Shown: one piece after another, positions 26,731-34,828 of the stretch
Numbering within the stretch: the first letter of the stretch is position 1
How the letters are laid out: every line of letters begins with the position of its first letter
Assembly (NCBI GenBank): GCA_964578905.1
Contig: CAZOER010000001.1
Coordinates: 44,245 to 108,244 of the forward strand
Source of the DNA: CAZVBV01 sp964578905
GTDB taxonomy: Bacteria; Patescibacteriota; Gracilibacteria; UBA4473
DNA: 64,000 nucleotides
Reading direction: 5' to 3'
Program-made: the position numbers and the translations under genes
The notes under the pieces: generated by a model
Seen by the model: only the letters and a program-made list of their open reading frames with translations
The model's database searches: none
What the model was told of the DNA's origin: nothing

Positions 26731-29687
26731 TGTCCGAAGTTTTGCCAATATTCAATTTCTGGATCGTTCCCTTGATTTGGAACGAATGGGAATTCTAAAT
26801 TCTGTACCTTTTTGTGTGCGTCCTGAAGTTCTGAAATTACTTGCTGACGATCTTCTTCTGATACTTCCAATTGCCTCTGCCCAATCTTTCCAGTGTGATC
26901 TGATGATGTGAGGAATTCAAGCTCACAGACGTCTACTGACCATCCGAGGTCTTTACTATTTTGAGCCAGAAGGTCGTAGAAAACCAGTTGTCTCCACAAA
27001 GATTCGCCCTTTGTAATGGCCCGTGGCTTTCCAGATTTGTAGTCCACAATTTTTACTTTTGTTTTTCCTTCATCGAGAAAGTCGACGCGATCCATCTTCC
27101 CTGTGATACGAATATCATCAATCGCGGGATTGTATTTACTGAACGCAAACTCAATCAAAGAATCTTCTTTGAATGCCTCTTTTCGTTTTTCGAAATAATT
27201 CTCCAAGACTTCTTTTCCGTGATCCAACCATTTTTCAAATTCCTTTTTTTCGAGATTTTGTCCTCGGAGCGCTCGCTCGAATTCGCTCAAAAGGAGTGAT
27301 TGTGTTGGGAGTTCTTTCGTTCGTTTATACATTTCCAAAAATCGCTCAAGCGCCTCGTGGAGTGAGACACCGAGTGCGAGCTGTGGCAATGGACGACGTG
27401 GAAATCGAAGCAATCGTTGATAGAGAAATTTTCTCGGACAATCTAAATACGTTTGCAAACTCGTCGCCGACCAAACGAAATCTTTCACTCGTGCTTGGAG
27501 AATTTCTTTTTCTTGCGCGGTGAACAATGGTTGTTCTTTTGTCGAAAGAAAAACCGGAAGCAGTTTTTGAACGGACTCTTCTGTCTTGTCTCGCGGGAGC
27601 AGAGTACAAACTGAATCGGGAATTTCGTGCCAAAATTGTGATGGATTTTTTTCTCTCCCAGAGAAATCGGTCGCACTGTAGGACAAGAAAATTTCTTTTC
27701 TCGCTCGAGTCATCGCTACGAAAAACAAACGACGTTCGTCTTCATTTTCATCGTGTTCTTCATGGAAAAGTTGTGGCAATGCAATTCCGTTTCTGGCTCT
27801 ATTATTACCCCACACACGATCAAGCAGTCCTGGAAGAAAGACGATATCAAACTCTCGCCCCTTCGATCCATGAGCGGTAAGAATGTGCACAGCCCTCTGG
27901 TCAGCGGGCAAGGAATTGGGTCTGACTGGAATGCCCAACTGTGCATGAAGATCAATTCGTTCAAGAAGGTCTGAAAGCTTTTCACATTTTTGTTCCCGCG
28001 CCCATTCGATAAATTTCCGAATCATCTGCCAGTCTTCTGAAGATGTTTCGTTATCTTTTTGTGAAATAAATTCGGCGAGTCCTGATTCGTATAATAATTT
28101 TTCAATCAACACTTCTGGACGACAGTGCCAAAATTGTTGGCGAGAGTTAATGATAAGATTGAAGATGTTTTCCAAGCTTTCATCGCTCTCCGATTCTCGC
28201 TCAAGAAGGGCGATAACCGATGTTTTTTCTTCGTTTCGTTTGAGGGATAGTTGAAGCAGTTTTTCTCCAGAGATTCCAAAGAATTGTGTATGAAGAAGCT
28301 CCATCATTTTTTCATCGTTCCCCGGATCAGCGAAAATTTCCAACATTAAAATGAGGATTCGTATCCATTGGTCTTCAAATATATTTTGAAAAATTTGAGC
28401 CGAAACAGGAATCCCAAACTTTGGGAGTTCGCGCGCAATTTCCAAAACTTCTGCATTTTTCCTGCATAAAATCGCAATTTCACCAGGCGCTGTTCCCTCT
28501 TTTAATGACTGCTGAATGCGTTCCACAAGGAATCCAAGTTCGCTCAGTCTCGCTCCAAATACGGCTTTGTGAATTGTTCCCGCAAAATCTTTATTGGCCC
28601 CACTCGCGGTTAATTTTTTGTCGGCATCGGCTCGAGTTTTATTATTCGCAATAGAAGCAAAGGCTCCGTCGAGAATATTTTGAGCAGATCGGTAGTTTTC
28701 GGTGAGCGTGATTTGCTCGTGTGAGGGGAAGTGTTTTTGGAATTCAAAAATGTTCTCCACACTCGCCCCCTGAAATCGATAAATCGCTTGATCATCGTCT
28801 CCCACGGCGAAGATATTAGGATCGTCATGGAAGTCGCTGAGTGCCCACAGGAGCTCGTTTTGTACAGAATTGGTGTCTTGGTACTCATCGACCAAAACCC
28901 ACTGAAATCGCTCCGCTAAATCGAGTCGCAAATTTTCATTTTCTTTTACTTCTCCAATCACCCACATGAGCTGATCATCAAAATCAAAGAATCCTTTTTC
29001 TTTCATCTTCGCTTCATACACATCCCAAAAATCTGCCAGCTCTTCCATACGTCGAATTTTACGATCGATCTCTTCTCTTTTTTTTGGTTTGAAATCGCCC
29101 TCTTTAAATTCGCTAAATTTTCGTTTGTAGAAATTTTCTGGATCTTCTTCGAGTCGTTTCTTCTCATCGGGAATAAGGGTTCGAAGACCTTCTGCGGAAA
29201 TGTTTTCTCGTTTGAGCTTTGAAATAGCGCTCAAAATATCGTGCCGAAAGATAAAATCATCCCAGACACTGGAGAAGAATTCCCATTTTTTTGATTGTAC
29301 GGATGCTTGGAATGCGAGTGCTTTTTGGAGATCATCAGCTACTTCCCGTGTTCCTCGTTTCGTTTCAAAGTATTCTGGATACTCATCCATCACCCACTGG
29401 CAAAATCCATGAAATGTGGAAATTTTCACCTTGTACGCTTCGTTCCCGATGCTTGACTGAAGCCGATCTCGCATTTCGGTCGCTCCGGCCTCAGTAAACG
29501 TGAGGCAGAGGATGTTGTGTGCATGTGCCCCTACATCTTGTTGCAGGAGGTGTGCGATACGCGCTGTAAGAAGATGTGTCTTTCCCGTTCCTGGCCCCGC
29601 TAAAACCAAAATCTGTCCGTAGACCTTTTCCACCGCTTTTCGCTGGGCGGGATTGAGGTTTTTGAGAAAATCCGTAGATTGAGACAT
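26727..29687 (-). CDS. UvrD/PcrA-like superfamily 1 helicase with C-terminal nuclease domain
   Basis: A 986-residue ATP-dependent 3'-5' DNA helicase. Visible motifs: Q motif LNPAQRKAVE, Walker A GPGTGKT (about 31-37), Walker B VDEYQDTN, motif III GDDDQAIYRFQGA, motif IV-V region LTAHGSKGREFD, and motif VI VAMTRARKE. The last 250 residues resemble the PD-(D/E)XK nuclease of RecB/AddB: they begin with YLDCPRKFLYQRLL and contain KIVDYKSGK. The role is repair or recombination of DNA ends. Only one cysteine of an AddB-like Fe-S cluster is seen. The ATG at 29687 directly abuts the divergent ATG at 29688. The upstream signal TTCACA-17-TACAAA lies within the neighbour's coding sequence. Confidence 0.9.
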   Translation of the reverse strand: MSQSTDFLKNLNPAQRKAVEKVYGQILVLAGPGTGKTHLLTARIAHLLQQDVGAHAHNILCLTFTEAGATEMRDRLQSSIGNEAYKVKISTFHGFCQWVMDEYPEYFETKRGTREVADDLQKALAFQASVQSKKWEFFSSVWDDFIFRHDILSAISKLKRENISAEGLRTLIPDEKKRLEEDPENFYKRKFSEFKEGDFKPKKREEIDRKIRRMEELADFWDVYEAKMKEKGFFDFDDQLMWVIGEVKENENLRLDLAERFQWVLVDEYQDTNSVQNELLWALSDFHDDPNIFAVGDDDQAIYRFQGASVENIFEFQKHFPSHEQITLTENYRSAQNILDGAFASIANNKTRADADKKLTASGANKDFAGTIHKAVFGARLSELGFLVERIQQSLKEGTAPGEIAILCRKNAEVLEIARELPKFGIPVSAQIFQNIFEDQWIRILILMLEIFADPGNDEKMMELLHTQFFGISGEKLLQLSLKRNEEKTSVIALLERESESDESLENIFNLIINSRQQFWHCRPEVLIEKLLYESGLAEFISQKDNETSSEDWQMIRKFIEWAREQKCEKLSDLLERIDLHAQLGIPVRPNSLPADQRAVHILTAHGSKGREFDIVFLPGLLDRVWGNNRARNGIALPQLFHEEHDENEDERRLFFVAMTRARKEIFLSYSATDFSGREKNPSQFWHEIPDSVCTLLPRDKTEESVQKLLPVFLSTKEQPLFTAQEKEILQARVKDFVWSATSLQTYLDCPRKFLYQRLLRFPRRPLPQLALGVSLHEALERFLEMYKRTKELPTQSLLLSEFERALRGQNLEKKEFEKWLDHGKEVLENYFEKRKEAFKEDSLIEFAFSKYNPAIDDIRITGKMDRVDFLDEGKTKVKIVDYKSGKPRAITKGESLWRQLVFYDLLAQNSKDLGWSVDVCELEFLTSSDHTGKIGQRQLEVSEEDRQQVISELQDAHKKVQNLEFPFVPNQGNDPEIEYWQNFGQ

Positions 29688-30137
29688 ATGGGAAAAATGA
29701 TTTCTTTTTGCGTGATTCTTTGTACACTTTTTTCGATGGGATGTGAACACACAACTTCAGAAATTCTTCACACTTCGCACGAGTTGGAAACCGCAACCGT
29801 GCAAATCGGGGAACAATCATGGAATGTTGAAATAGCGCGGACGCCTGAACAACGACAACAAGGACTTATGCTCCGCGAATCGCTTGAAGCAGGAACAGGG
29901 ATGTTGTTTAAATTCGAGGAAGAAGATTTTCACGCCTTTTGGATGAAAAAAACACTCATCCCACTGGATGTCATTTGGATTTCTGCAGATATGAAAGTGA
30001 TTGATGTACAGACACTCACCCCTTGTGAAGTTGAAGAGTGTCCAAGCTTTCAACCTGCTGAAAAAGCGCTCTACGTACTTGAAGTAGGTGCTGAATCATT
30101 TGAAGGATTGGTAGATGACTCTGTCTTGCTTAGATAA
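29688..30137 (+). CDS. DUF192 lipoprotein-like protein
   Basis: A 149-residue protein with a lipobox-like signal (ILCTLFSMGC, Cys about 20) followed by a DUF192 domain (TPEQRQQGLMLRESL, GMLFKFEEED, FWMKKTLIPLDVIWI). DUF192 proteins are small beta-barrel proteins of unknown role, often secreted. Start 29688 is preferred over 29697 because TTGAGG-16-TAGATT ends 7 nt before it. That promoter lies inside the helicase gene on the other strand. The 3' end overlaps the convergent hypothetical gene by 67 nt. Confidence 0.85.
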   Translation: MGKMISFCVILCTLFSMGCEHTTSEILHTSHELETATVQIGEQSWNVEIARTPEQRQQGLMLRESLEAGTGMLFKFEEEDFHAFWMKKTLIPLDVIWISADMKVIDVQTLTPCEVEECPSFQPAEKALYVLEVGAESFEGLVDDSVLLR

Positions 30138-30892
30138 TGATATATATCGTCTCCTCTAAAAGTTAACTGCCCGGGAAGTGGGTGTTTATCATTTAATATT
30201 TTTGCAATCTTTGCATTGTTATTCTCTTCTGAAAGAAGAGAAATTATCTTCTCCCCAAGTTTATTGTCTTTTATAAAATCTTGTTTTGAGAATCTGTTTT
30301 TCAGATATCCAGATCTTTTTAGATCTCGAATGTGTGACAAAACTGCACTTTCTTCTCTTTTTTTAAACCTTGCGACTCCTTCTCTATTGAGAAATATCTG
30401 CACTAATTTCTCATTTGAAGTAATCCCATAACGCCGATTAAGAAATCGTAAATATCTATTTTCAAGTTCCTCCCAAGGAGTGTGGTTTTCTTTTTGAGGA
30501 TTGGCATAGAATGTCCGCGTGTCTTCAAGACGCTTTCCTTGCTTATCACAATATTCAGGATCAATCCCTTCTAGGGAATCCAAAAATTCCTTTGTTTTAT
30601 GATGGACTTGTACACATCCTTTTAGAGCCGCTGCTATATATCTTCTAAGCGTCCCCGGGTTTTGTCTTAAAATTCGCTCCAATCTTTCGTCATGTGATTC
30701 CTCTATTCTTTTTGTTGCTTCTTCTCGAATTTTTTCGGCTACCTTTGTTAAATTTTCACCAACAGCTCCCTCGTAGATATCCAACAACATCTCTCCAAAA
30801 ATTTCTTGTAGATCTGAAGCTATTTGAAATTTCCCAGGCCGATTAAGCTTTAATGGGTTAGATGGCCAAATTTCTTTCGCTCCTTCTTCCAT
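30071..30892 (-). CDS. Hypothetical protein, 273 aa
   Basis: I do not recognise the family. It is soluble, helical and charged, with a basic middle (REEATKRIEE, RILRQNPGTLRRY) and a C-terminal segment NNNAKIAKILNDK that could be a helix-turn-helix. That would fit a nucleic-acid-binding protein, but it is only an impression. Start 30892 (MEEGAKEIW) is chosen because TTGACG-16-TATTTT ends 6 nt upstream (30926-30899 on the minus strand); the frame could extend to 30916. Its last 22 codons overlap the end of the DUF192 gene. Confidence 0.6.
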   Translation of the reverse strand: MEEGAKEIWPSNPLKLNRPGKFQIASDLQEIFGEMLLDIYEGAVGENLTKVAEKIREEATKRIEESHDERLERILRQNPGTLRRYIAAALKGCVQVHHKTKEFLDSLEGIDPEYCDKQGKRLEDTRTFYANPQKENHTPWEELENRYLRFLNRRYGITSNEKLVQIFLNREGVARFKKREESAVLSHIRDLKRSGYLKNRFSKQDFIKDNKLGEKIISLLSEENNNAKIAKILNDKHPLPGQLTFRGDDIYHYLSKTESSTNPSNDSAPTSST

Positions 30893-30898
30893 ATTTGG

Positions 30899-30926
30899 AA
30901 AATACAAAGTTCTCAAAATTCGTCAA
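30899..30926 (-). promoter_or_regulatory. Promoter, leaderless layout
   Basis: On the minus strand: TTGACG (30926-30921), a 16-nt spacer and TATTTT (30904-30899), then 6 nt to ATG 30892. Confidence 0.55.
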
Positions 30927-30993
30927 CCTCTCTTTTATATTTTTTTAATTTCAATTCGCTTTCTACCAGCGAGTTTTCTACAATACCCCCGAC

Positions 30994-33900
30994 ATGGATA
31001 AAGCTTACGATCACAATTCGACGGAAGATGGAATCTACCAATCTTGGGAAGACTCTGGAAATATGCGTGCAGACAACACTTCTGACAAAGAACCTTTTAC
31101 TATTGTACTTCCTCCGCCAAATGTGACGGGGCAATTACACCTTGGTCATGCGGCGATGCTCGCGATTGAGGATATTATGATCAGGTACCAGAAGATGACG
31201 GGGAAAGAGGTTCTCTGGCTACCAGGAACTGATCATGCCGCGATTGCGACTGAGAACGTGGTACTCAAGCACTTGGGAATTCAAAGCCGAGAAGAAATGG
31301 GGCGAGAAGAATTTTTGGGAGAGTGTCGAAAATTTGCGCAAGAAAAACACGATCGTATCGTGCATCAAATTAAAAAAATGGGGGCGTGGCTCGACTGGTC
31401 ACGTGAAGCCTACACGTTTGATGATGAACGAAATCACTCCGTAAATACGATTTTTAAAAAATTATACGATGACGGACTTATTGTTCGCGGACATCGGATG
31501 ATTAACTGGTCGGTGGGGGCGCAGTCAGTTATTGCTGATGATGAAGTGGAATGGGAAGACAACGAAGGTGAGTTCTATGACATCCAATGTGGACCATTTA
31601 TTATTGGGACATCTCGTCCTGAAACGAAATGTGCCGACAGTCCCGTTGTGATTAATCCCGCAGCAAATTACGTAAAAGCAGAAAAGGAAACTGACAAGTC
31701 TCCTCTCATTATCTCGAAGCACAAATGGGATGACGGAGTGCATTTCCAGAATGAATATGATTTGAAGGAAGTGATCAAAGGAAAGAAATTAGAGGGTATG
31801 GAATTCGAGTTTGAGACGTATGCGGGAGTGCGAAAATTCTACGTGTTGGTCGATGAATGTGTCGATCCAAAGTTCGGAACGGGAGCCATGACGATTTCAA
31901 CATCTCACTCCTTGGAAGACTACGAACTCGCTCAGAGACACGATTTACCAATGTTGCAGAAGATTGATTTCGAAGGAAAGATGACCGCTGTTGCCGGCCC
32001 ATGCGAAGGTATGACGGTAGCGGAAGCCCGAAAAGAATCGGTAAAGCACATGGAAGAAAAAGGGCTTTTGATAAAAAGAATTCCGTATTCAAATCGTGTT
32101 CCAAAATGTTACCGAAGTGGATGTGTTATCGAGCCGATGATTTCTCCGCAGTGGTTTGTGAGTGTAGAGAAAGAATTTACCGACAAATTCACAGGAAAGA
32201 AAACGACATTAAAAAAACTCACTCAAGAAGCCGTTCGCGGCGGCGATGTAAAAATTATTCCAAAGCAGTTTGAGAAAACTTATTTCCAATGGATCGATAA
32301 TCTTCGTGATTGGTGCATCTCTCGTCAAATTTGGTGGGGACATCAGATCCCAGTGTGGTACGACGAGAAGGGAATGATTGCAGAGGTTGGGAAAAGAAAA
32401 AGCGTCTATTTCATACGACATGGAGAAAGTGAAGGAAATGCACAAGGGTTTATTCAGGGGCAACAAGAAGGAAACCCTTTAACAGAAAAAGGACGAGATC
32501 AGGTGAAAAAAAGTGCTCAATCACTAGTAGGAAAGACTTTCAAAAAAATTATTTCCTCTGATCTAAAGCGAGCAAAGGAGTCTGCTGAAATTCTAAAAGA
32601 AGAACTTGGCATTGATGCAGAAATTGAAATCTGGCCAGAATTGCGAGAATGGAACACTGGAACCGCAACTATGAAATCTATTAAAGAAGTTTTTGGAACC
32701 GACAAATTTCCCTATGACAAAATGGCGGAGAAATTTGAAGCTGGGGAGTTCGGACCCGAGGCGGAGACTTTAGAAAAGTTGTTAAAAAGAGGGAAAACCG
32801 TCCTCAAAAAATTAGAGAAAGAACACGATGTTCTCGTTATTGCTCACGGAGGTCTTCTTGGAACTATGAAGAAATTCACGCAAGACGGACACCTAGAAGG
32901 TCTTTCTACTTTCTTCAAGCAACAATGGGATCCAAAAAATTCTGCTGTTATCGAATTACCAACGTCATATCTTAAGCAAGACAAAGACACGCTCGATACA
33001 TGGTTCTCTTCGGCCCTATGGCCACTCTCAACGCTCGGTTGGCCAAACGAAGAAGATGCTGATTTTAAAAAATTCCATACCACCGACGTCCTTGAAACAG
33101 GGCACGACATTCTCTTTTTCTGGGTGGCGCGAATGATTATGTTCGGACGATATGCGACTGGAAAATACCCATTCGAAACTGTGTATCTTCACGGGATGGT
33201 GACCGACGAACATGGGAAAAAAATGTCTAAATCTAAGAACAATGGAATCGATCCACTCGAAATGATTGATGAGTTTGGGGCTGATGCCGTTCGACTGAGC
33301 TTGGTAATCGGAACAAGCCCAGGGAATCCAATCCCAATCGGAAAAGCAAAAATCGGTGGATACCGAAACTTTGTGAACAAACTCTGGAACGCAGGACGAT
33401 TTGTTCAGATGCAGTTGGAAGATGGCGAATCTGGAAACGCTGAACCAAAAAGCTTGGCCGATAAATGGATTGCATCTCGGTTTTCTACTGTTTCAAAAGA
33501 AATTGCAACACACTTGCAAAAACATGAAATATCTATTGCAGGAGACAAGATTTACCACTTCGTGTGGGATGAATTCTGCGACTGGTACATCGAAGCGAGC
33601 AAAGTGGAAAAAAATCCAGCATTCTTGAAACACATCTTCCTTGAAATCCTGAAACTCACCCATCCTCTCTGTCCATTTATCACGGAGAAGCTTTGGGGAG
33701 AACTGGCAGACGATGGATTTTTGGTGGATCAGGAATTTCCTATTTCAGATTTTGCAGACAATGGCGCTGAAAAATCATTCTCATTGATTCAAGAAGTTGT
33801 GACAGAAATTCGTCGAGTTCGAGCGGATAACCAGCTCAATCCAAAGGAAAAGCTTTCCTTTTCTACTGAATATAGTCTCAACGAGCCACTTATTGAAACT

Positions 33901-34158
33901 CTTGCAAACGTGAAATCTCGATTCCTTGATGTAAAAATGACTACAAAAATTGTAGTAGGAGGACATGAAATTTTTATTCAAATTCCTGTTGATGAAAAAC
34001 GTATCGCTCGTGAAAAAACTGCGCTTGAAGGGCAGATCAAATCTCTCGAGGTTCGTCTCGGGAATAAAGGATACGTCGATAAAGCGCCCGCGCATTTGAT
34101 TGAACAAACAAACAAAGAACTCGAGGAAGCGAAAGAAAAGCTTAAAAAACTTTCATGA
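30994..34158 (+). CDS. valS: Valyl-tRNA synthetase with an inserted histidine-phosphatase domain
   Basis: A class I enzyme that charges tRNA-Val and edits Thr-tRNA-Val. Seen: the HIGH motif as HLGH after PPPNVTGQ (49-52), the CP1 editing region, WWGHQIPVWYDEKG (about 445-458), DTLDTWFSSALWP (about 665-677), KMSKS (743-747) and a C-terminal helical arm. Between about 462 and 660, where ValRS normally has a short linker, there is a complete histidine-phosphatase/phosphoglycerate-mutase-like domain: RHGE (475-478, His476), SSDLKRA (Arg526), LRE (Glu552) and AHGG (His618). The frame is open throughout, so it is one 1054-residue chain. TACAAT ends 9 nt before the ATG. The TGA stop overlaps the next ATG (ATGA). 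Confidence 0.95.
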   Translation: MDKAYDHNSTEDGIYQSWEDSGNMRADNTSDKEPFTIVLPPPNVTGQLHLGHAAMLAIEDIMIRYQKMTGKEVLWLPGTDHAAIATENVVLKHLGIQSREEMGREEFLGECRKFAQEKHDRIVHQIKKMGAWLDWSREAYTFDDERNHSVNTIFKKLYDDGLIVRGHRMINWSVGAQSVIADDEVEWEDNEGEFYDIQCGPFIIGTSRPETKCADSPVVINPAANYVKAEKETDKSPLIISKHKWDDGVHFQNEYDLKEVIKGKKLEGMEFEFETYAGVRKFYVLVDECVDPKFGTGAMTISTSHSLEDYELAQRHDLPMLQKIDFEGKMTAVAGPCEGMTVAEARKESVKHMEEKGLLIKRIPYSNRVPKCYRSGCVIEPMISPQWFVSVEKEFTDKFTGKKTTLKKLTQEAVRGGDVKIIPKQFEKTYFQWIDNLRDWCISRQIWWGHQIPVWYDEKGMIAEVGKRKSVYFIRHGESEGNAQGFIQGQQEGNPLTEKGRDQVKKSAQSLVGKTFKKIISSDLKRAKESAEILKEELGIDAEIEIWPELREWNTGTATMKSIKEVFGTDKFPYDKMAEKFEAGEFGPEAETLEKLLKRGKTVLKKLEKEHDVLVIAHGGLLGTMKKFTQDGHLEGLSTFFKQQWDPKNSAVIELPTSYLKQDKDTLDTWFSSALWPLSTLGWPNEEDADFKKFHTTDVLETGHDILFFWVARMIMFGRYATGKYPFETVYLHGMVTDEHGKKMSKSKNNGIDPLEMIDEFGADAVRLSLVIGTSPGNPIPIGKAKIGGYRNFVNKLWNAGRFVQMQLEDGESGNAEPKSLADKWIASRFSTVSKEIATHLQKHEISIAGDKIYHFVWDEFCDWYIEASKVEKNPAFLKHIFLEILKLTHPLCPFITEKLWGELADDGFLVDQEFPISDFADNGAEKSFSLIQEVVTEIRRVRADNQLNPKEKLSFSTEYSLNEPLIETLANVKSRFLDVKMTTKIVVGGHEIFIQIPVDEKRIAREKTALEGQIKSLEVRLGNKGYVDKAPAHLIEQTNKELEEAKEKLKKLS

Positions 34159-34826
34159 AAAAACTGATTGCTCGTGCAATAGCAGAGTTAAAAACGTTTG
34201 AGGATCGAACGAAGTTTTTTGGAACCATTCAGTCTCTAAAACTTCCCCTCACCCTCTCCACGATGAAAAGAATCGTGTGGATGCTTGCTGTGGTGGCCTG
34301 CGTTTATCTCTTCATTGCAAGTGTTATCAGTCGCTCCTATGCCATCAGTGCTTCTGGGAATCTGGCCTGGGGATTACTGGTCTTTGTCATGTTTATCTAT
34401 CCCGTCAGTACGATATTGCCTCGCACAAAAATCATTTCCCAACTCGTCCTTTTGCGAAAAGAAACGGGGATTCTTGTTTTTGTTTTCGTTCTTCTCCATG
34501 CCTTTTTCTTCCTCTGGAAAATAAACGGATGGGGAGATATTCCTTTCCATATGTTTAAAAACTTCAGTCTTTCGACTGGATCGTTGGCGTTTCTCATTAT
34601 GATTCCTCTTACCCTTACCTCATCCTCATGGGCGATGAAAGCAATGGGGTACAAGGCCTGGAAAATCCTTCACAGCACGGCTTATCTCGTATTTGTTTTG
34701 ACGGCGCTTCATATCGCCACAAGCGAATGGAAATCAGAAGGAGAACTCGAAGGCGGTCCAATTTTGTTACTTTTAATATACCTCGGACTCCGATGGTTTC
34801 TGTGGTGGAAAAAGAAACAAAAGTAA
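34155..34826 (+). CDS. MsrQ/YedZ-like heme membrane protein (ferric reductase-like)
   Basis: A 223-residue membrane protein with about six hydrophobic helices. The pattern matches the ferric reductase-like transmembrane group to which MsrQ belongs: LLRKETGILVFVFVLLHAF, WKILHSTAYLVFVL and LTALHIA supply three His that could ligate heme b. MsrQ normally passes electrons to the molybdopterin protein MsrP for methionine-sulfoxide repair. No msrP is in this window, so its partner is unknown. The start overlaps the valS stop by 4 nt (ATGA), so it is cotranslated with valS. Confidence 0.7.
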   Translation: MKKLIARAIAELKTFEDRTKFFGTIQSLKLPLTLSTMKRIVWMLAVVACVYLFIASVISRSYAISASGNLAWGLLVFVMFIYPVSTILPRTKIISQLVLLRKETGILVFVFVLLHAFFFLWKINGWGDIPFHMFKNFSLSTGSLAFLIMIPLTLTSSSWAMKAMGYKAWKILHSTAYLVFVLTALHIATSEWKSEGELEGGPILLLLIYLGLRWFLWWKKKQK

Positions 34827-34828
34827 TC

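Noticed and set aside
32377..32985. Histidine phosphatase as a separate gene inside valS
   Set aside because: The frame is continuous with both ValRS halves, with no stop, promoter or good internal start. KMSKS and HIGH lie on either side in the same frame.
30994..34158. UGA read as glycine (Gracilibacteria code)
   Set aside because: valS ends in TGA exactly at an ATGA overlap with the next gene, and the helicase ends in TGA in the same way. TGA is a normal stop here.
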